A stretch of DNA of 9,194 nt, taken from Burkholderiaceae bacterium (GTDB lineage Bacteria > Pseudomonadota > Gammaproteobacteria > Burkholderiales > Burkholderiaceae). Of the stretch, positions 1 to 6,822 are shown in pieces. The stretch covers positions 1 to 9,194 of the forward strand of contig JASLEM010000317.1 in the NCBI GenBank assembly GCA_030151165.1. The letters are read 5' to 3'. The number at the start of each line of letters is the position of its first letter. Position 1 is the first letter of the stretch. Position numbers and translations under genes: made by a program. The notes beneath the pieces were generated by a model. It was not told the origin of the DNA, did no database searches, and saw nothing but the letters and a program-made list of their open reading frames with translations.

Positions 1-1135
1 CTACGGCGCGGGCGTCGCCAAGGTCAAGGCGCTGTTCAAGCTCGCGCGCAAGCACGCGCCGTGCGTGCTGTTCATCGACGAGGTGGACGGCATCGGCAAG
101 CGCTCGCGCGGCGGCGACAACGGCAGCGGTGCCGAGTCGGAGATGAACCGCATCATCAACCGGGTGCTGGTCGAGATGGACGGCTTCGAGCCGATGGACA
201 ACGTCGTCGTCGTCGCCGCCACCAACCACGAGAACAACATCGACGAGGCGATGCGCCGCCCGGGCCGCTTCGACATGCTGGTGCGCCTGTCCAAGCCGAC
301 GCTGCCCGAACGCGCGAAGCTGTTCGACCTGTACCTGAACAAGGTCACGCACGACGGCTCGTGCGACCACGCGTCGCTGGCGCGCATGACGCCGGGGCTG
401 TCGCCGGCCGAGATCGCCAACGTCGTCAACAAGGCCGCGTCGAGCGCCGCCGAGAAGGGCGCGGCCAAGGTCACGTCCGACCACGTGCTGCGCGCGATCG
501 AGACGCACCTGCTGGGCGGCGAGATCTCGCCCGTCAAGGACCTGCTGACCGAGGGCACGCGCGTGCGTCTCGCCTACCACGAGGCCGGCCACGCGATGAT
601 CGGCCACTGGACGGGCGCGGGCCTCGTCGAGCGCGTCACCATCGAGCCGCGCGGCCAGGCGCTCGGCGTCACCTACATGACGCGCGGCACCGAGGATCCG
701 CTCTACAAGCAGAACGAACTCGTGAGCCGCCTCGCGATGATGCTGGGCGGCCGCGAGGCCGAGCTGCTGGTGCTCGACAGCGTGTCGAGCGGCGCGTCTG
801 ACGACCTGAAGCGCGCGTCCGAACTGGCCATCGAGATGGTGGGCTCGCTCGGCTTCTCGGAGACGTTCGGCCTGCTGAGCGTCGGCGGCATCCCGAAGGA
901 ACTGCTGGGCCCGGACATCCAGTCCGCCGTGCTCAAGGAAGCGCGCACGCTGCTCGAGCAGGCGCAGGCCACCTGCCGCACGTTGCTGAAGGCGCAGCGC
1001 GCCCGCCTCGACGCGATGGCCGAGGCGCTGCTGGTGCAGGAAGTCCTGTCCGGCGACCAGCTGAAGGCGATGCTGGGCGACGTCGGCGAGATCGCGGGCG
1101 CGCCCGTGCCGCAGCTGTCGTACGAACCGGTCTGA
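1..1135 (+). CDS. FtsH-type ATP-dependent zinc metalloprotease, C-terminal part (5' end outside window)
   Basis: This is the C-terminal ~377 residues of an AAA+ protease of the FtsH family, which degrades membrane and misfolded proteins at the cytoplasmic face of the inner membrane. Reading from base 2, the sequence shows Walker B (LFIDE, bases 68-82) and the second region of homology with both arginine fingers (RRPGRFD, 254-274). It then has the lid helices and the M41 zinc site HEAGH (578-592). The third zinc ligand is probably the second Asp of SGASDDLKRA (803-805), matching the E. coli pattern. All catalytic parts visible are intact, so it should be active. It is clearly diverged from housekeeping FtsH: the segment before HEAGH is unusual, MMLGGREAELL replaces the usual FLGGRAAEEL, and the tail after the protease domain is short. 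It is therefore probably a paralogue rather than the main ftsH. The Walker A motif, pore loop and any N-terminal membrane helices lie outside the window, so membrane anchoring cannot be judged. Family assignment is near certain; its specific role is inferred from the SPFH gene downstream. Confidence 0.93.
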   Translation, partial: YGAGVAKVKALFKLARKHAPCVLFIDEVDGIGKRSRGGDNGSGAESEMNRIINRVLVEMDGFEPMDNVVVVAATNHENNIDEAMRRPGRFDMLVRLSKPTLPERAKLFDLYLNKVTHDGSCDHASLARMTPGLSPAEIANVVNKAASSAAEKGAAKVTSDHVLRAIETHLLGGEISPVKDLLTEGTRVRLAYHEAGHAMIGHWTGAGLVERVTIEPRGQALGVTYMTRGTEDPLYKQNELVSRLAMMLGGREAELLVLDSVSSGASDDLKRASELAIEMVGSLGFSETFGLLSVGGIPKELLGPDIQSAVLKEARTLLEQAQATCRTLLKAQRARLDAMAEALLVQEVLSGDQLKAMLGDVGEIAGAPVPQLSYEPV

Positions 1136-1183
1136 GCCCGCCCGATCCGACGGCTCGCGCCCCGCGACTCGACCATTCGCCTG

Positions 1184-1218
1184 GCCGCGGCGGGGCTGTG
1201 CCGGGGCCCGGCCGCGGC
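1184..1218 (+). terminator. GC-rich hairpin after the protease gene, possible terminator
   Basis: An 8-base self-complementary arm GCCGCGGC occurs at 1184-1191 and again at 1211-1218. Allowing one mismatch (1192/1210), the stem continues with four more pairs (1193-1196 with 1206-1209), leaving a loop of about 7-9 bases. It begins 49 bases after the protease stop codon and ends just before the candidate promoter of the next gene, where a terminator would be expected. There is no T-run after it, so intrinsic termination would be weak, and in DNA this rich in GC such stems also arise by chance. Confidence 0.35.
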
Positions 1219-1228
1219 TGTCATGTGC

Positions 1229-1241
1229 CGCTCCTAGAATC
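1229..1241 (+). promoter_or_regulatory. Candidate -10 promoter element for the double DUF6438 gene
   Basis: CGCTCCTAGAATC lies 48 bases before the start codon at 1289, with TAGAAT (1235-1240) resembling a sigma-70 -10 hexamer. The identical 13 bases occur 29 bases before the SPFH gene (2556-2568), both times preceded by GTGC. AT-richer hexamers of this kind stand out in this GC-rich DNA. I do not see a convincing -35 box at 16-18 bases spacing, so the promoter call rests on the -10 similarity and on the repeat. Confidence 0.4.
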
Positions 1242-1288
1242 CCCGCTTCGCGCGGCGCGCTCCGCAGCCGCGCCAGGCTGAAAGAGAC

Positions 1289-2512
1289 ATGGGTTCGAGA
1301 AGCTGGGCCAACGCGGTCGGACGGGTGCTGAGGGCGAGCGTGCCGTTCGTCGTCATCGTCGCCGTGTTCGCCGCCGCGGTGGCATGGCACCTGGCCGCGC
1401 CGGGCCGCCAGGTCGCGGCATTCCATCGCCTGATCGCCGACGACGCGCCGGTCGAGCGCGACTACGGCGACACCGCGCTCGTCACCATGCAGCGCCTCGG
1501 CTGCCGCGGCAGCTGCCCGTCGTACAGCGTGCGCATCCACGGCTCGGGCGAGATCGAGTTCGAGGGCAGCGCCTTCGTCTGCGTCAAGCACCCGCTCGGC
1601 GACCGCGTGCTGCGCGTGACGGCGCAACGGCTGATCGACGCGATGTCGCGTGTCGGCTTCGACCAGCTCCACCGCCCGCAGCGCCCGATGATCCCGAACG
1701 CGGCGATCACCGTCACGAGCCTGCAGGTCGGCGGCGCCACGCACGGCGTCGAGGACGACGGCGGGCGCGACGTGCCGCCCATCGTCGCCGAGATCGAACG
1801 CCAGGTCGACCGCGTCGCCGGCACCGCGCGCTGGCGCCGGATCCCGCGCAACGACGGTGCCCACGTGCCGTTCTGCCCCGGCCCGGACGGCACGAAGAAG
1901 GTGTTCGACGCGACCGGCCAGCTCGTGCCGGAAGCCTCGGCCGCGTCGACGGCCGCGCCCGACGCGGCCGCGCGCTTCGAGGCGATCCTCGCGGGCACGC
2001 AGCCGTCGCCGGTCGCGTTCCCCGACGACGCCTTCGTCGAGCAGCGCCGCACCGCCTGCTACGGCGCGTGCCCGATCTACGCGGTGCGCGTGTTCGGCTC
2101 CGGCCGCGTCGAGTTCAAGGGCGAGCGCTTCGTCTGCGACACGGCGCCGCCCGCATCGCACATCGACCGCGCCGCGGCGCAGCGCCTGCTGGGCGCGCTC
2201 GCCGGCGCGGGCTTCGCGTCGCTGCCGGACTTCACGCGCGTCGACCGCACCGACGCGCCCACCGTCGCGATCGAGCTGTCCGGCGGCGCCGGCCCGAACG
2301 GCGGCGTGCACAAGATCTCGCACTACCTCGGCATGCGCGACGTGCCGCCGCAGCTCGACGCCTTCGAGCACGCGATCGACCGCGTCTCGGGCGCCGCGCG
2401 CTGGCTGCCGGCCCAGGCCGACGGGGCCTGCCGGCGCGCCGACGGGACGCGCGACCGGTTCACGCGCGGGGGCGCGTTCGAACCCGTCGCGGCGTCGGCG
2501 GCGGGGCGCTAG
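1289..2512 (+). CDS. Membrane-anchored protein with two DUF6438-like cysteine modules
   Basis: Function unknown. The 407-residue product starts with a short basic segment and one hydrophobic helix (residues ~18-38, VPFVVIVAVFAAAVAW), either an uncleaved signal anchor or a signal peptide; the rest is probably periplasmic. Two homologous modules follow, at about residues 62-215 and 247-400. Each opens with a Cys-x3-Cys-Pro-x-Tyr motif (C72/C76 and C257/C261) followed by xVRxxGSGxxEFxG, the signature I associate with DUF6438. Each then has an FVC cysteine (C98, C283), a shared DVPPxxxxxExxxDRVxGxARW segment, and a fourth cysteine leading into DGTxxxF (C196, C380). The matched cysteines suggest conserved disulfides or a metal site, which would fit an oxidising compartment. 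The start at 1289 is preceded closely by a weak AAAGAGA purine tract. It lies between an FtsH-type protease and an SPFH gene, with its own candidate promoter. The family name is from memory of the motif; the duplication is directly visible. Confidence 0.85.
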   Translation: MGSRSWANAVGRVLRASVPFVVIVAVFAAAVAWHLAAPGRQVAAFHRLIADDAPVERDYGDTALVTMQRLGCRGSCPSYSVRIHGSGEIEFEGSAFVCVKHPLGDRVLRVTAQRLIDAMSRVGFDQLHRPQRPMIPNAAITVTSLQVGGATHGVEDDGGRDVPPIVAEIERQVDRVAGTARWRRIPRNDGAHVPFCPGPDGTKKVFDATGQLVPEASAASTAAPDAAARFEAILAGTQPSPVAFPDDAFVEQRRTACYGACPIYAVRVFGSGRVEFKGERFVCDTAPPASHIDRAAAQRLLGALAGAGFASLPDFTRVDRTDAPTVAIELSGGAGPNGGVHKISHYLGMRDVPPQLDAFEHAIDRVSGAARWLPAQADGACRRADGTRDRFTRGGAFEPVAASAAGR

Positions 2513-2524
2513 TCGCCGATAAAC

Positions 2525-2539
2525 GGTGCTTTCGGCACC
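2525..2539 (+). terminator. Small hairpin after the DUF6438 gene, weak terminator candidate
   Basis: GGTGC (2525-2529) and GCACC (2535-2539) form a 5-bp stem, extended by one G-T pair, with a loop of about 3 bases. It sits 12 bases after the stop codon at 2512. There is no T-tract after it, so it could at most slow or partly stop transcription before the next gene. Confidence 0.25.
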
Positions 2540-2555
2540 CGGCTGCCCGACCGTG

Positions 2556-2568
2556 CGCTCCTAGAATC
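2556..2568 (+). promoter_or_regulatory. Candidate -10 promoter element for the SPFH gene
   Basis: This is the second copy of the 13-base sequence CGCTCCTAGAATC, with TAGAAT at 2562-2567. The SPFH start codon is at 2597, so transcription beginning about 7 bases after TAGAAT would give a leader of only ~23 bases. No clear -35 hexamer is seen at the expected distance. The repetition upstream of two neighbouring genes suggests shared sigma factor recognition or co-regulation. Confidence 0.42.
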
Positions 2569-2590
2569 TTCTCGTTCCAACAACGAGAGG
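2568..2590 (+). promoter_or_regulatory. Hairpin covering the ribosome binding site of the SPFH gene
   Basis: Bases 2568-2576 can pair with 2582-2590 (seven Watson-Crick pairs around a CCAAC loop, then one G-T and one C-G pair). The 3' arm contains the purine-rich GAGAGG, which is the likely Shine-Dalgarno sequence 6 bases before the ATG at 2597. RNA coming from further upstream could hide the ribosome site. RNA starting at the promoter ending at 2567 would begin inside the 5' arm and leave it open. The pairing is seen in the sequence; the effect is inferred. Confidence 0.35.
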
Positions 2591-2596
2591 ACAGGG

Positions 2597-3433
2597 ATGG
2601 CCAACAACTTCGTCGACGTGCCCGCGGGCGCGACCTGGGTGCGGCGCGGCGTCGTGCTGCTGGTGCTGGCCGTGCTGGCGTACGTGCTCGCGCCGGTCGC
2701 GATCGTGCCGACCGGCTACCGCGGCATCCTCACCACCTTCGGCAAGGCCGCCGACGGCGCGCTCGACCCCGGCATCCACGTCATGGTGCCGCTGGTCGAC
2801 ACCCTGCACCTGATGGACGTGCGCATCCAGAAGGGCGAGGGTGACGGCGACGCCGCGTCGAAGGATCTGCAGCAGGTGCACACGCACATCGCGATCAACT
2901 ACCACCTGAACCCGGCGATGGCCGTCAACGCGTTCCGCGACATCGGCCCGACCACGGACGTCGCCGCCGACCGCATCATCCTGCCCGCCGTGCAGGAGGC
3001 CGTGAAGGCCATCACCGCCGGCTTCACGGCGGAGGAGCTGATCACCAAGCGCACCGAGGTGCGCGACCAGATCGGCGTGCTGCTGCGCGAGAAGATGTCG
3101 CGCCACGGGCTGGTGCTCGACGAGTTCGCGATCGTCAACTTCCAGTTCTCCAAGTCCTTCGCCGAGGCGATCGAGGCCAAGGTGAAGGCCGAGCAGGACA
3201 AGCTCAAGGCCGAGCGCGACCTGCAGCGCATCGAGGTCGAGGCGCAGCAGAAGGTCGCCAGCGCGAAGGCCGAGGCCGAGGCGCTGTCGCTGCAGAAGGC
3301 GCAGGTCACGCCGGAGCTGCTGTCGCTGCGCCGCATCGAGAACGAGCGCGAGGCGATCCGCAAGTGGGACGGCCGGCTGCCCACGACGACGGGCGGCGTC
3401 GTGCCCTTCCTCAACATCAACGACACGAAGTGA
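2597..3433 (+). CDS. Prohibitin-family SPFH membrane protein
   Basis: A 278-residue protein of the prohibitin/HflC type, the usual length for the family. A single N-terminal membrane helix spans residues ~17-37 (VVLLVLAVLAYVLAPVA). The SPFH domain follows at ~37-195, with typical landmarks GYRGILTTFGK, DPGIHVMVPLVD and VLDEFAIVNFQFSKSFAEAIEAK. A charged, heptad-like coiled coil rich in Glu, Lys and Ala covers ~187-235, and the C-terminus is short. Family members form large ring or cage assemblies in the membrane that scaffold proteins and restrain FtsH/m-AAA proteases. Here a protease of that family is encoded two genes upstream, so a partnership is plausible though unproven. Only one SPFH gene is present, unlike the hflK-hflC pair. 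The ATG at 2597 has a good upstream purine tract (GAGAGG). Confidence 0.93.
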   Translation: MANNFVDVPAGATWVRRGVVLLVLAVLAYVLAPVAIVPTGYRGILTTFGKAADGALDPGIHVMVPLVDTLHLMDVRIQKGEGDGDAASKDLQQVHTHIAINYHLNPAMAVNAFRDIGPTTDVAADRIILPAVQEAVKAITAGFTAEELITKRTEVRDQIGVLLREKMSRHGLVLDEFAIVNFQFSKSFAEAIEAKVKAEQDKLKAERDLQRIEVEAQQKVASAKAEAEALSLQKAQVTPELLSLRRIENEREAIRKWDGRLPTTTGGVVPFLNINDTK

Positions 3434-3466
3434 CGCACGCCACGGGGCTTGGCTGAACGATCGACA

Positions 3467-3485
3467 GGCGCGCGGCGGGCGCGCC
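3467..3485 (+). terminator. Perfect 7-bp GC hairpin after the SPFH gene, possible terminator
   Basis: GGCGCGC (3467-3473) and GCGCGCC (3479-3485) form a perfect stem with a 5-base loop, starting 34 bases after the SPFH stop codon. The sequence after the stem is ATCTGCC, with no T-run. Its position between two genes supports a role in transcription end, while the missing T-tract keeps confidence modest. Confidence 0.4.
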
Positions 3486-3541
3486 ATCTGCCATGACCCC
3501 GATGCCGGCGGGCTTTGCGACTCGACCGCTGGCCCATCGCC

Positions 3542-5983
3542 ATGTCCAAGCGCCAAGCCGTCCATCCCGCCTCGCCGTCCCGACCGATCCCAGCCCGCGC
3601 TGCGATGGCGGTGCCGCGCGCGATGCGGCGCGGCCTCGATCGCCCGGCCGGCGACGCGCTCGACGCCGCCGGCGACCGCGATGACGAACTCGCGTGCGCA
3701 CGGCGCCTGCTCGCCGCGCTCGCCGAGGAGCTGGCGGGCGCACGCGCCACCACGCGCGCCACGCTGGAGTCGACGGCCGACGGCATCCTCGTCACCGACG
3801 AGGCCGGCCGCGTCACCGCGTTCAACGAGAAGTTCCTGGCAATCTGGGGCCTCGCGCGAGAGGCCGTCGACGGGGCCCTGCACGCCGACCTCGCACGCCT
3901 CGCCGCCCCGCGGTTGCGGGACGCCGACGCCGTCGCGCGCCGCGTCGCCGCCATCCACGCCGCCGATCCCGACGCCATCGGCGAGACGACCGACCGCGTC
4001 GAGACGGCCGACGGCCAGGTGCTCGAACGATTCTCGAAGGTGCAGCGCATCGACGGCCGCGGCGTCGGGCGCGTCTGGAGCTATCGCGACGTCACGGCCC
4101 AGCTTCGCTGCGAGGACGCGCTGCGCGACGAGGCCGGCGTGCTCCATTTCCTGAACCGCACGGGCGCGACGATCTCCGCCACGCTCGACCTCGCCACGCT
4201 GCTGCAGACGGTCATCGATGCCGCAACACAGGTCAGCGGCGCGTCGTTCGGCGCCTTCTTCTACCGCGACGACATGACCGCCGCGCCCGCCGTCGCGCGC
4301 GACGTGCTGGGCGCAGCGAACGCCGAGGAGGACGCGAGGGCGGAGGTCGACGCGGTCACCATCGCCCGCGCCGCCGCCCGCAACGCCGCCGGCACGCCGA
4401 TGCTCGCGCTCGCCGGCATCTCGCAGCCGCCGCCCGGCCAGTTCGACTCGCTGCGCACGGCGGCGTTGTTCGGCGCGGCCTGGGGCGACGGCCAGACGGT
4501 GCGCTGCGCCGACGTCACGGCCGAGGCGCGCTACGCCAGTTCGGCGAGCTATTTCGGCGTCGACGGCGGCGAGTCGCCGGTGCGCAGCTTCCTCGCGGTG
4601 CCGGTGACGCTGCGCAGCGGGGAGACCGTCGGCGGGCTGTTCTTCGGCCATCCGGAGGTCGGCGTGTTCAGCGAGCGCGCCGAGCGCATCGTCGTCGGCG
4701 TCGCCGCCCACGCCGCGATCGCGCTCGACAACGCGCGGCTGGTCGAGGGCATGCGCCGCGTCGCGCTCGAGCGCGAGCGGCTCGTGGAGGCCGAGCGCGC
4801 GGCGCGCGTCGAGTCGGTGCGCGCGGCGCGCATCAAGGACGAGTTCCTGTCGACGCTGTCGCATGAACTGCGCACCCCGTTGACCGCGATCCTCGGCTGG
4901 GCCAAGGTGCTGCTGCTCAAGCGCGCGGACGAGGCCACGCAGCAGCGCGGGCTCGAGGCGATCGAGCGCAACGCGGGCGCGCAGGCCGCGCTGATCGAGG
5001 ACCTGCTGGACATGAGCCGCATCGTCTCGGGCAAGGTGCAGCTCGAGTTGCGCGCCACCGATCTCGGGCACGTGGTCGACGCGGCCATCGCGGCGATGCG
5101 CGAACGTGCGGACGCGCGGCGCATCGTCGTCGAGCGCCGCGTCGACGCGGCGGCCTGCGACATCCGCGGCGATGCCGCCCGGCTGCAGCAGGTCGTCGAG
5201 AACCTGCTGTCGAACGCGATCCGCTTCACGCCCGAGGGCGGGCGCGTGACCGTGAGCGTCGCGGCGGCGAGCGACGCGTGCGGGCAGGTGGAGCTCGTCG
5301 TGTCGGATACGGGGTCCGGTATCGAGCCGCGCTTCCTGCCGCACGTGTTCGACCACTTCCGCCAGGCCGATTCGTCGATCACGCGACGCCACGGGGGCCT
5401 CGGCCTCGGACTCGCGATCGTGCGCCAGCTCGTCACGATGCATGGCGGCGCGGTGAGCGCGCGCAGCGCGGGCCTCGGCCAGGGCGCGTCGTTCGTCGTG
5501 CGTCTGCCGTGCGGCCGCGACCTCGACGCCGCGCCGTCGCAGGAGGCCGACGCGCCCGCCGCGGAGGCCGCCGGCACCTTCGCCAACGTCGACCTGCACG
5601 GCTTGCACCTGCTTGTGGTCGACGACGACACCGACGCCCGCGAGCTCATCGCGCAGTTGCTGTCGGAGTGCGGCGCCGACGTGCGCCAGGCCGGCAGCGC
5701 CGCCGACGCGCTGGACGCGTTCGCGCGCGAGACGCCCGATGTGCTGCTGAGCGACATCGGGATGCCCGAGCGTGACGGCTACCAGCTCATCGGCGACATC
5801 CGCGCCTTCGACGCCGAGCACGGCGGCAACGTGCCGGCGGTCGCGCTCACCGCGTTCGCGCGCTCGGAAGACCGGGCGCGCGCGATGCTCGCCGGCTACC
5901 AGGCGCACGTCGCCAAGCCGATCCAGCCGAGCGAGCTCGTCGCGACGGTGGCCGGGCTCGCGGAGCGGCGGCGCGCGGCCTGA
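3542..5983 (+). CDS. Soluble hybrid sensor histidine kinase (PAS-GAF-HisKA-HATPase-REC)
   Basis: A hybrid two-component kinase of about 813 residues, numbered from the ATG at 3542. An unrecognised basic, Pro/Ala-rich N-terminus (~1-60) is followed by a PAS domain (~70-187; ESTADGILVTDEAGRV) ending in a PAC-like VWSYRDVT. A GAF domain follows (~208-398; SGASFGAFFY, SFLAVPVTLRSGE). The HisKA helix carries the phospho-accepting His441 in STLSHELRTP. The HATPase has its N box (VENLLSNAIRF), G1 (SDTGSGI) and G2 (GLGLGLAI). The C-terminal receiver (~680-800) has the acidic pocket VVDDD, phospho-accepting Asp738 (LLSDIGMP) and Lys792 (KPIQ). All catalytic residues are intact. No membrane helix is seen, so the signal is probably cytosolic or diffusible, and its identity is unknown. 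No output regulator is encoded beside it; phosphate would pass to a separate HPt protein or be handled by the REC domain itself. The start is uncertain: the frame opens at 3497, a TTG at 3515 and an ATG at 3605 are alternatives, and none has a strong ribosome site. Confidence 0.93.
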   Translation: MSKRQAVHPASPSRPIPARAAMAVPRAMRRGLDRPAGDALDAAGDRDDELACARRLLAALAEELAGARATTRATLESTADGILVTDEAGRVTAFNEKFLAIWGLAREAVDGALHADLARLAAPRLRDADAVARRVAAIHAADPDAIGETTDRVETADGQVLERFSKVQRIDGRGVGRVWSYRDVTAQLRCEDALRDEAGVLHFLNRTGATISATLDLATLLQTVIDAATQVSGASFGAFFYRDDMTAAPAVARDVLGAANAEEDARAEVDAVTIARAAARNAAGTPMLALAGISQPPPGQFDSLRTAALFGAAWGDGQTVRCADVTAEARYASSASYFGVDGGESPVRSFLAVPVTLRSGETVGGLFFGHPEVGVFSERAERIVVGVAAHAAIALDNARLVEGMRRVALERERLVEAERAARVESVRAARIKDEFLSTLSHELRTPLTAILGWAKVLLLKRADEATQQRGLEAIERNAGAQAALIEDLLDMSRIVSGKVQLELRATDLGHVVDAAIAAMRERADARRIVVERRVDAAACDIRGDAARLQQVVENLLSNAIRFTPEGGRVTVSVAAASDACGQVELVVSDTGSGIEPRFLPHVFDHFRQADSSITRRHGGLGLGLAIVRQLVTMHGGAVSARSAGLGQGASFVVRLPCGRDLDAAPSQEADAPAAEAAGTFANVDLHGLHLLVVDDDTDARELIAQLLSECGADVRQAGSAADALDAFARETPDVLLSDIGMPERDGYQLIGDIRAFDAEHGGNVPAVALTAFARSEDRARAMLAGYQAHVAKPIQPSELVATVAGLAERRRAA

Positions 5984-5999
5984 GCTGCCGCGCCGCCGC
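5965..5999. terminator. Strong GC hairpin between convergent genes, possible bidirectional terminator
   Basis: Bases 5965-5979 pair with 5984-5999 (one G-T pair and one bulged base at 5988) around a CTGA loop, giving about 15 pairs. The stem spans the end of the kinase gene, with its stop codon in the loop. It lies 21 bases past the end of the minus-strand gene at 6020. That placement suits a terminator used from both sides. No T-run follows on either strand, so it may instead protect RNA ends or require Rho. Confidence 0.4.
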
Positions 6000-6019
6000 G
6001 CCGGCGAGTCAGCGCGGCA

Positions 6020-6637
6020 TCAGGGGCCGTGCGTCCACTTCTGCGGCAGCTTCGCGGTGGGCGTCGCCGGTCTCGGCGCGGGCGGTGGCGGCGTCTTGCC
6101 GGGCATGCAGGCCCAGTGCTTGACGACCAATGTCGTGAAGCGCGGGTCGTAGTCGGCGACGCAGAAGTTGTTGATGTCGTCGAGCTTGCGGATCACCGCC
6201 GCCGCCGTGTTGCCGTACTGGCACTGCACCCAGTAGCCTGCGGGCTGCTTCGGCAGCAGCCAGCCGTCGTGCAGGCCGGTCGAGGTGCGGTTCTCGAAGG
6301 TGGGCACGACGCGCTTGTCGTCCGCCGGCGGCCCGCTGTAGAACGCGATCCGCGCGAACGGGTAGCTTTCCTGCGGGTTCGTCGACGTCCAGCCCGGCAC
6401 GTCCGCCGTCACCGCTTGCCGGACGTTGAGCTCCCGCGGGCAGGCGTCGATCACCGGCATCGGCTTCGCGGCGGCTGCGGAAGACGCCGGGGCCGGGATC
6501 GGGGCCGGCGCGGGTGCGGCGATCGGGGCATGCGCAAGGGGCGGCGGCGCGCCCGCGCAGGCGGTCGCGGCCAGCAGCGCGCATGCGCCGACCGCGGTGG
6601 CCGTGACCCAGGCCGGGACCCATTCTTGTTGTGACAT
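6020..6637 (-). CDS. Exported or lipid-anchored protein, STY0301-like
   Basis: A 205-residue secreted protein of unknown function. The N-terminus has a hydrophobic stretch (~residues 10-26, ending LLAATA) followed by Cys27, a plausible though not ideal lipobox because Ala replaces Leu at -3. A long Ala/Pro-rich linker (~29-60) comes next, then a folded domain (~61-178) with four cysteines (C66, C139, C159, C177), which probably form disulfides in the periplasm. The ACPREL opening, the FARIAFYSGPP segment, the aromatic WVQCQYG strand and the late FCV match my recollection of the STY0301 family seen in Burkholderiales. The C-terminus is again Pro-rich (PPPPAPRPATP). The ATG at 6637 has no clear ribosome site. 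The gene converges on the hybrid kinase and diverges from the H-NS-like gene. The export call is firmer than the family name. Confidence 0.8.
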   Translation of the reverse strand: MSQQEWVPAWVTATAVGACALLAATACAGAPPPLAHAPIAAPAPAPIPAPASSAAAAKPMPVIDACPRELNVRQAVTADVPGWTSTNPQESYPFARIAFYSGPPADDKRVVPTFENRTSTGLHDGWLLPKQPAGYWVQCQYGNTAAAVIRKLDDINNFCVADYDPRFTTLVVKHWACMPGKTPPPPAPRPATPTAKLPQKWTHGP

Positions 6638-6740
6638 CCGACGACGCAGAGCGTGTCTGCCCTTGTTGGCTCGACGGCCAGTCTAGCGAACCCGCGGCGG
6701 CGCCGCTGCACGAAGCGCGAAACGAAAAGCGTCCGCCCGT

Positions 6741-6770
6741 TTCCAAAGCGTCACGCGGCGGGGCTACCAT
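6741..6770 (+). promoter_or_regulatory. Weak candidate promoter for the H-NS-like gene
   Basis: TTCCAA (6741-6746) and TACCAT (6765-6770) are spaced by 18 bases and loosely resemble sigma-70 -35 and -10 boxes in the least GC-rich part of the intergenic region. The predicted leader would be about 100 bases and would contain two palindromic segments. The match is weak and other placements are possible. Confidence 0.28.
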
Positions 6771-6808
6771 TGGTGCTCCCGGCCTGCCGGGCCGGCGTCG
6801 CGCCGATC

Positions 6809-6822
6809 CGGGCCATGGCCCG
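6809..6822. repeat. Perfect 14-base palindrome in the H-NS gene leader
   Basis: CGGGCCATGGCCCG reads the same on both strands. It lies 54 bases upstream of the ATG at 6876, downstream of the candidate promoter. It could be a protein-binding operator or an RNA hairpin, but with no central loop a DNA site is more natural. Its GC content makes chance occurrence plausible. Confidence 0.4.

Noticed and set aside
1384..2844. A 486-codon plus-strand frame overlapping the DUF6438 and SPFH genes
   Set aside because: The product is almost entirely Arg, Ala, Pro and Gly and overlaps two well-supported genes, so it is a frame shadow.
3515..3541. TTG at 3515 as the kinase start
   Set aside because: TTG is rarer than ATG, and neither has a clear ribosome site. 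The ATG at 3542 was preferred, but the TTG cannot be excluded.
2561..5908. A 1115-codon open frame on the minus strand, opposite the SPFH and kinase genes
   Set aside because: The opposite strand encodes two proteins with intact, recognisable domains over the same bases. The antisense product is Arg/Ala/Gly/Asp-rich low-complexity sequence with no family features, as expected for the mirror frame of GC-rich genes.
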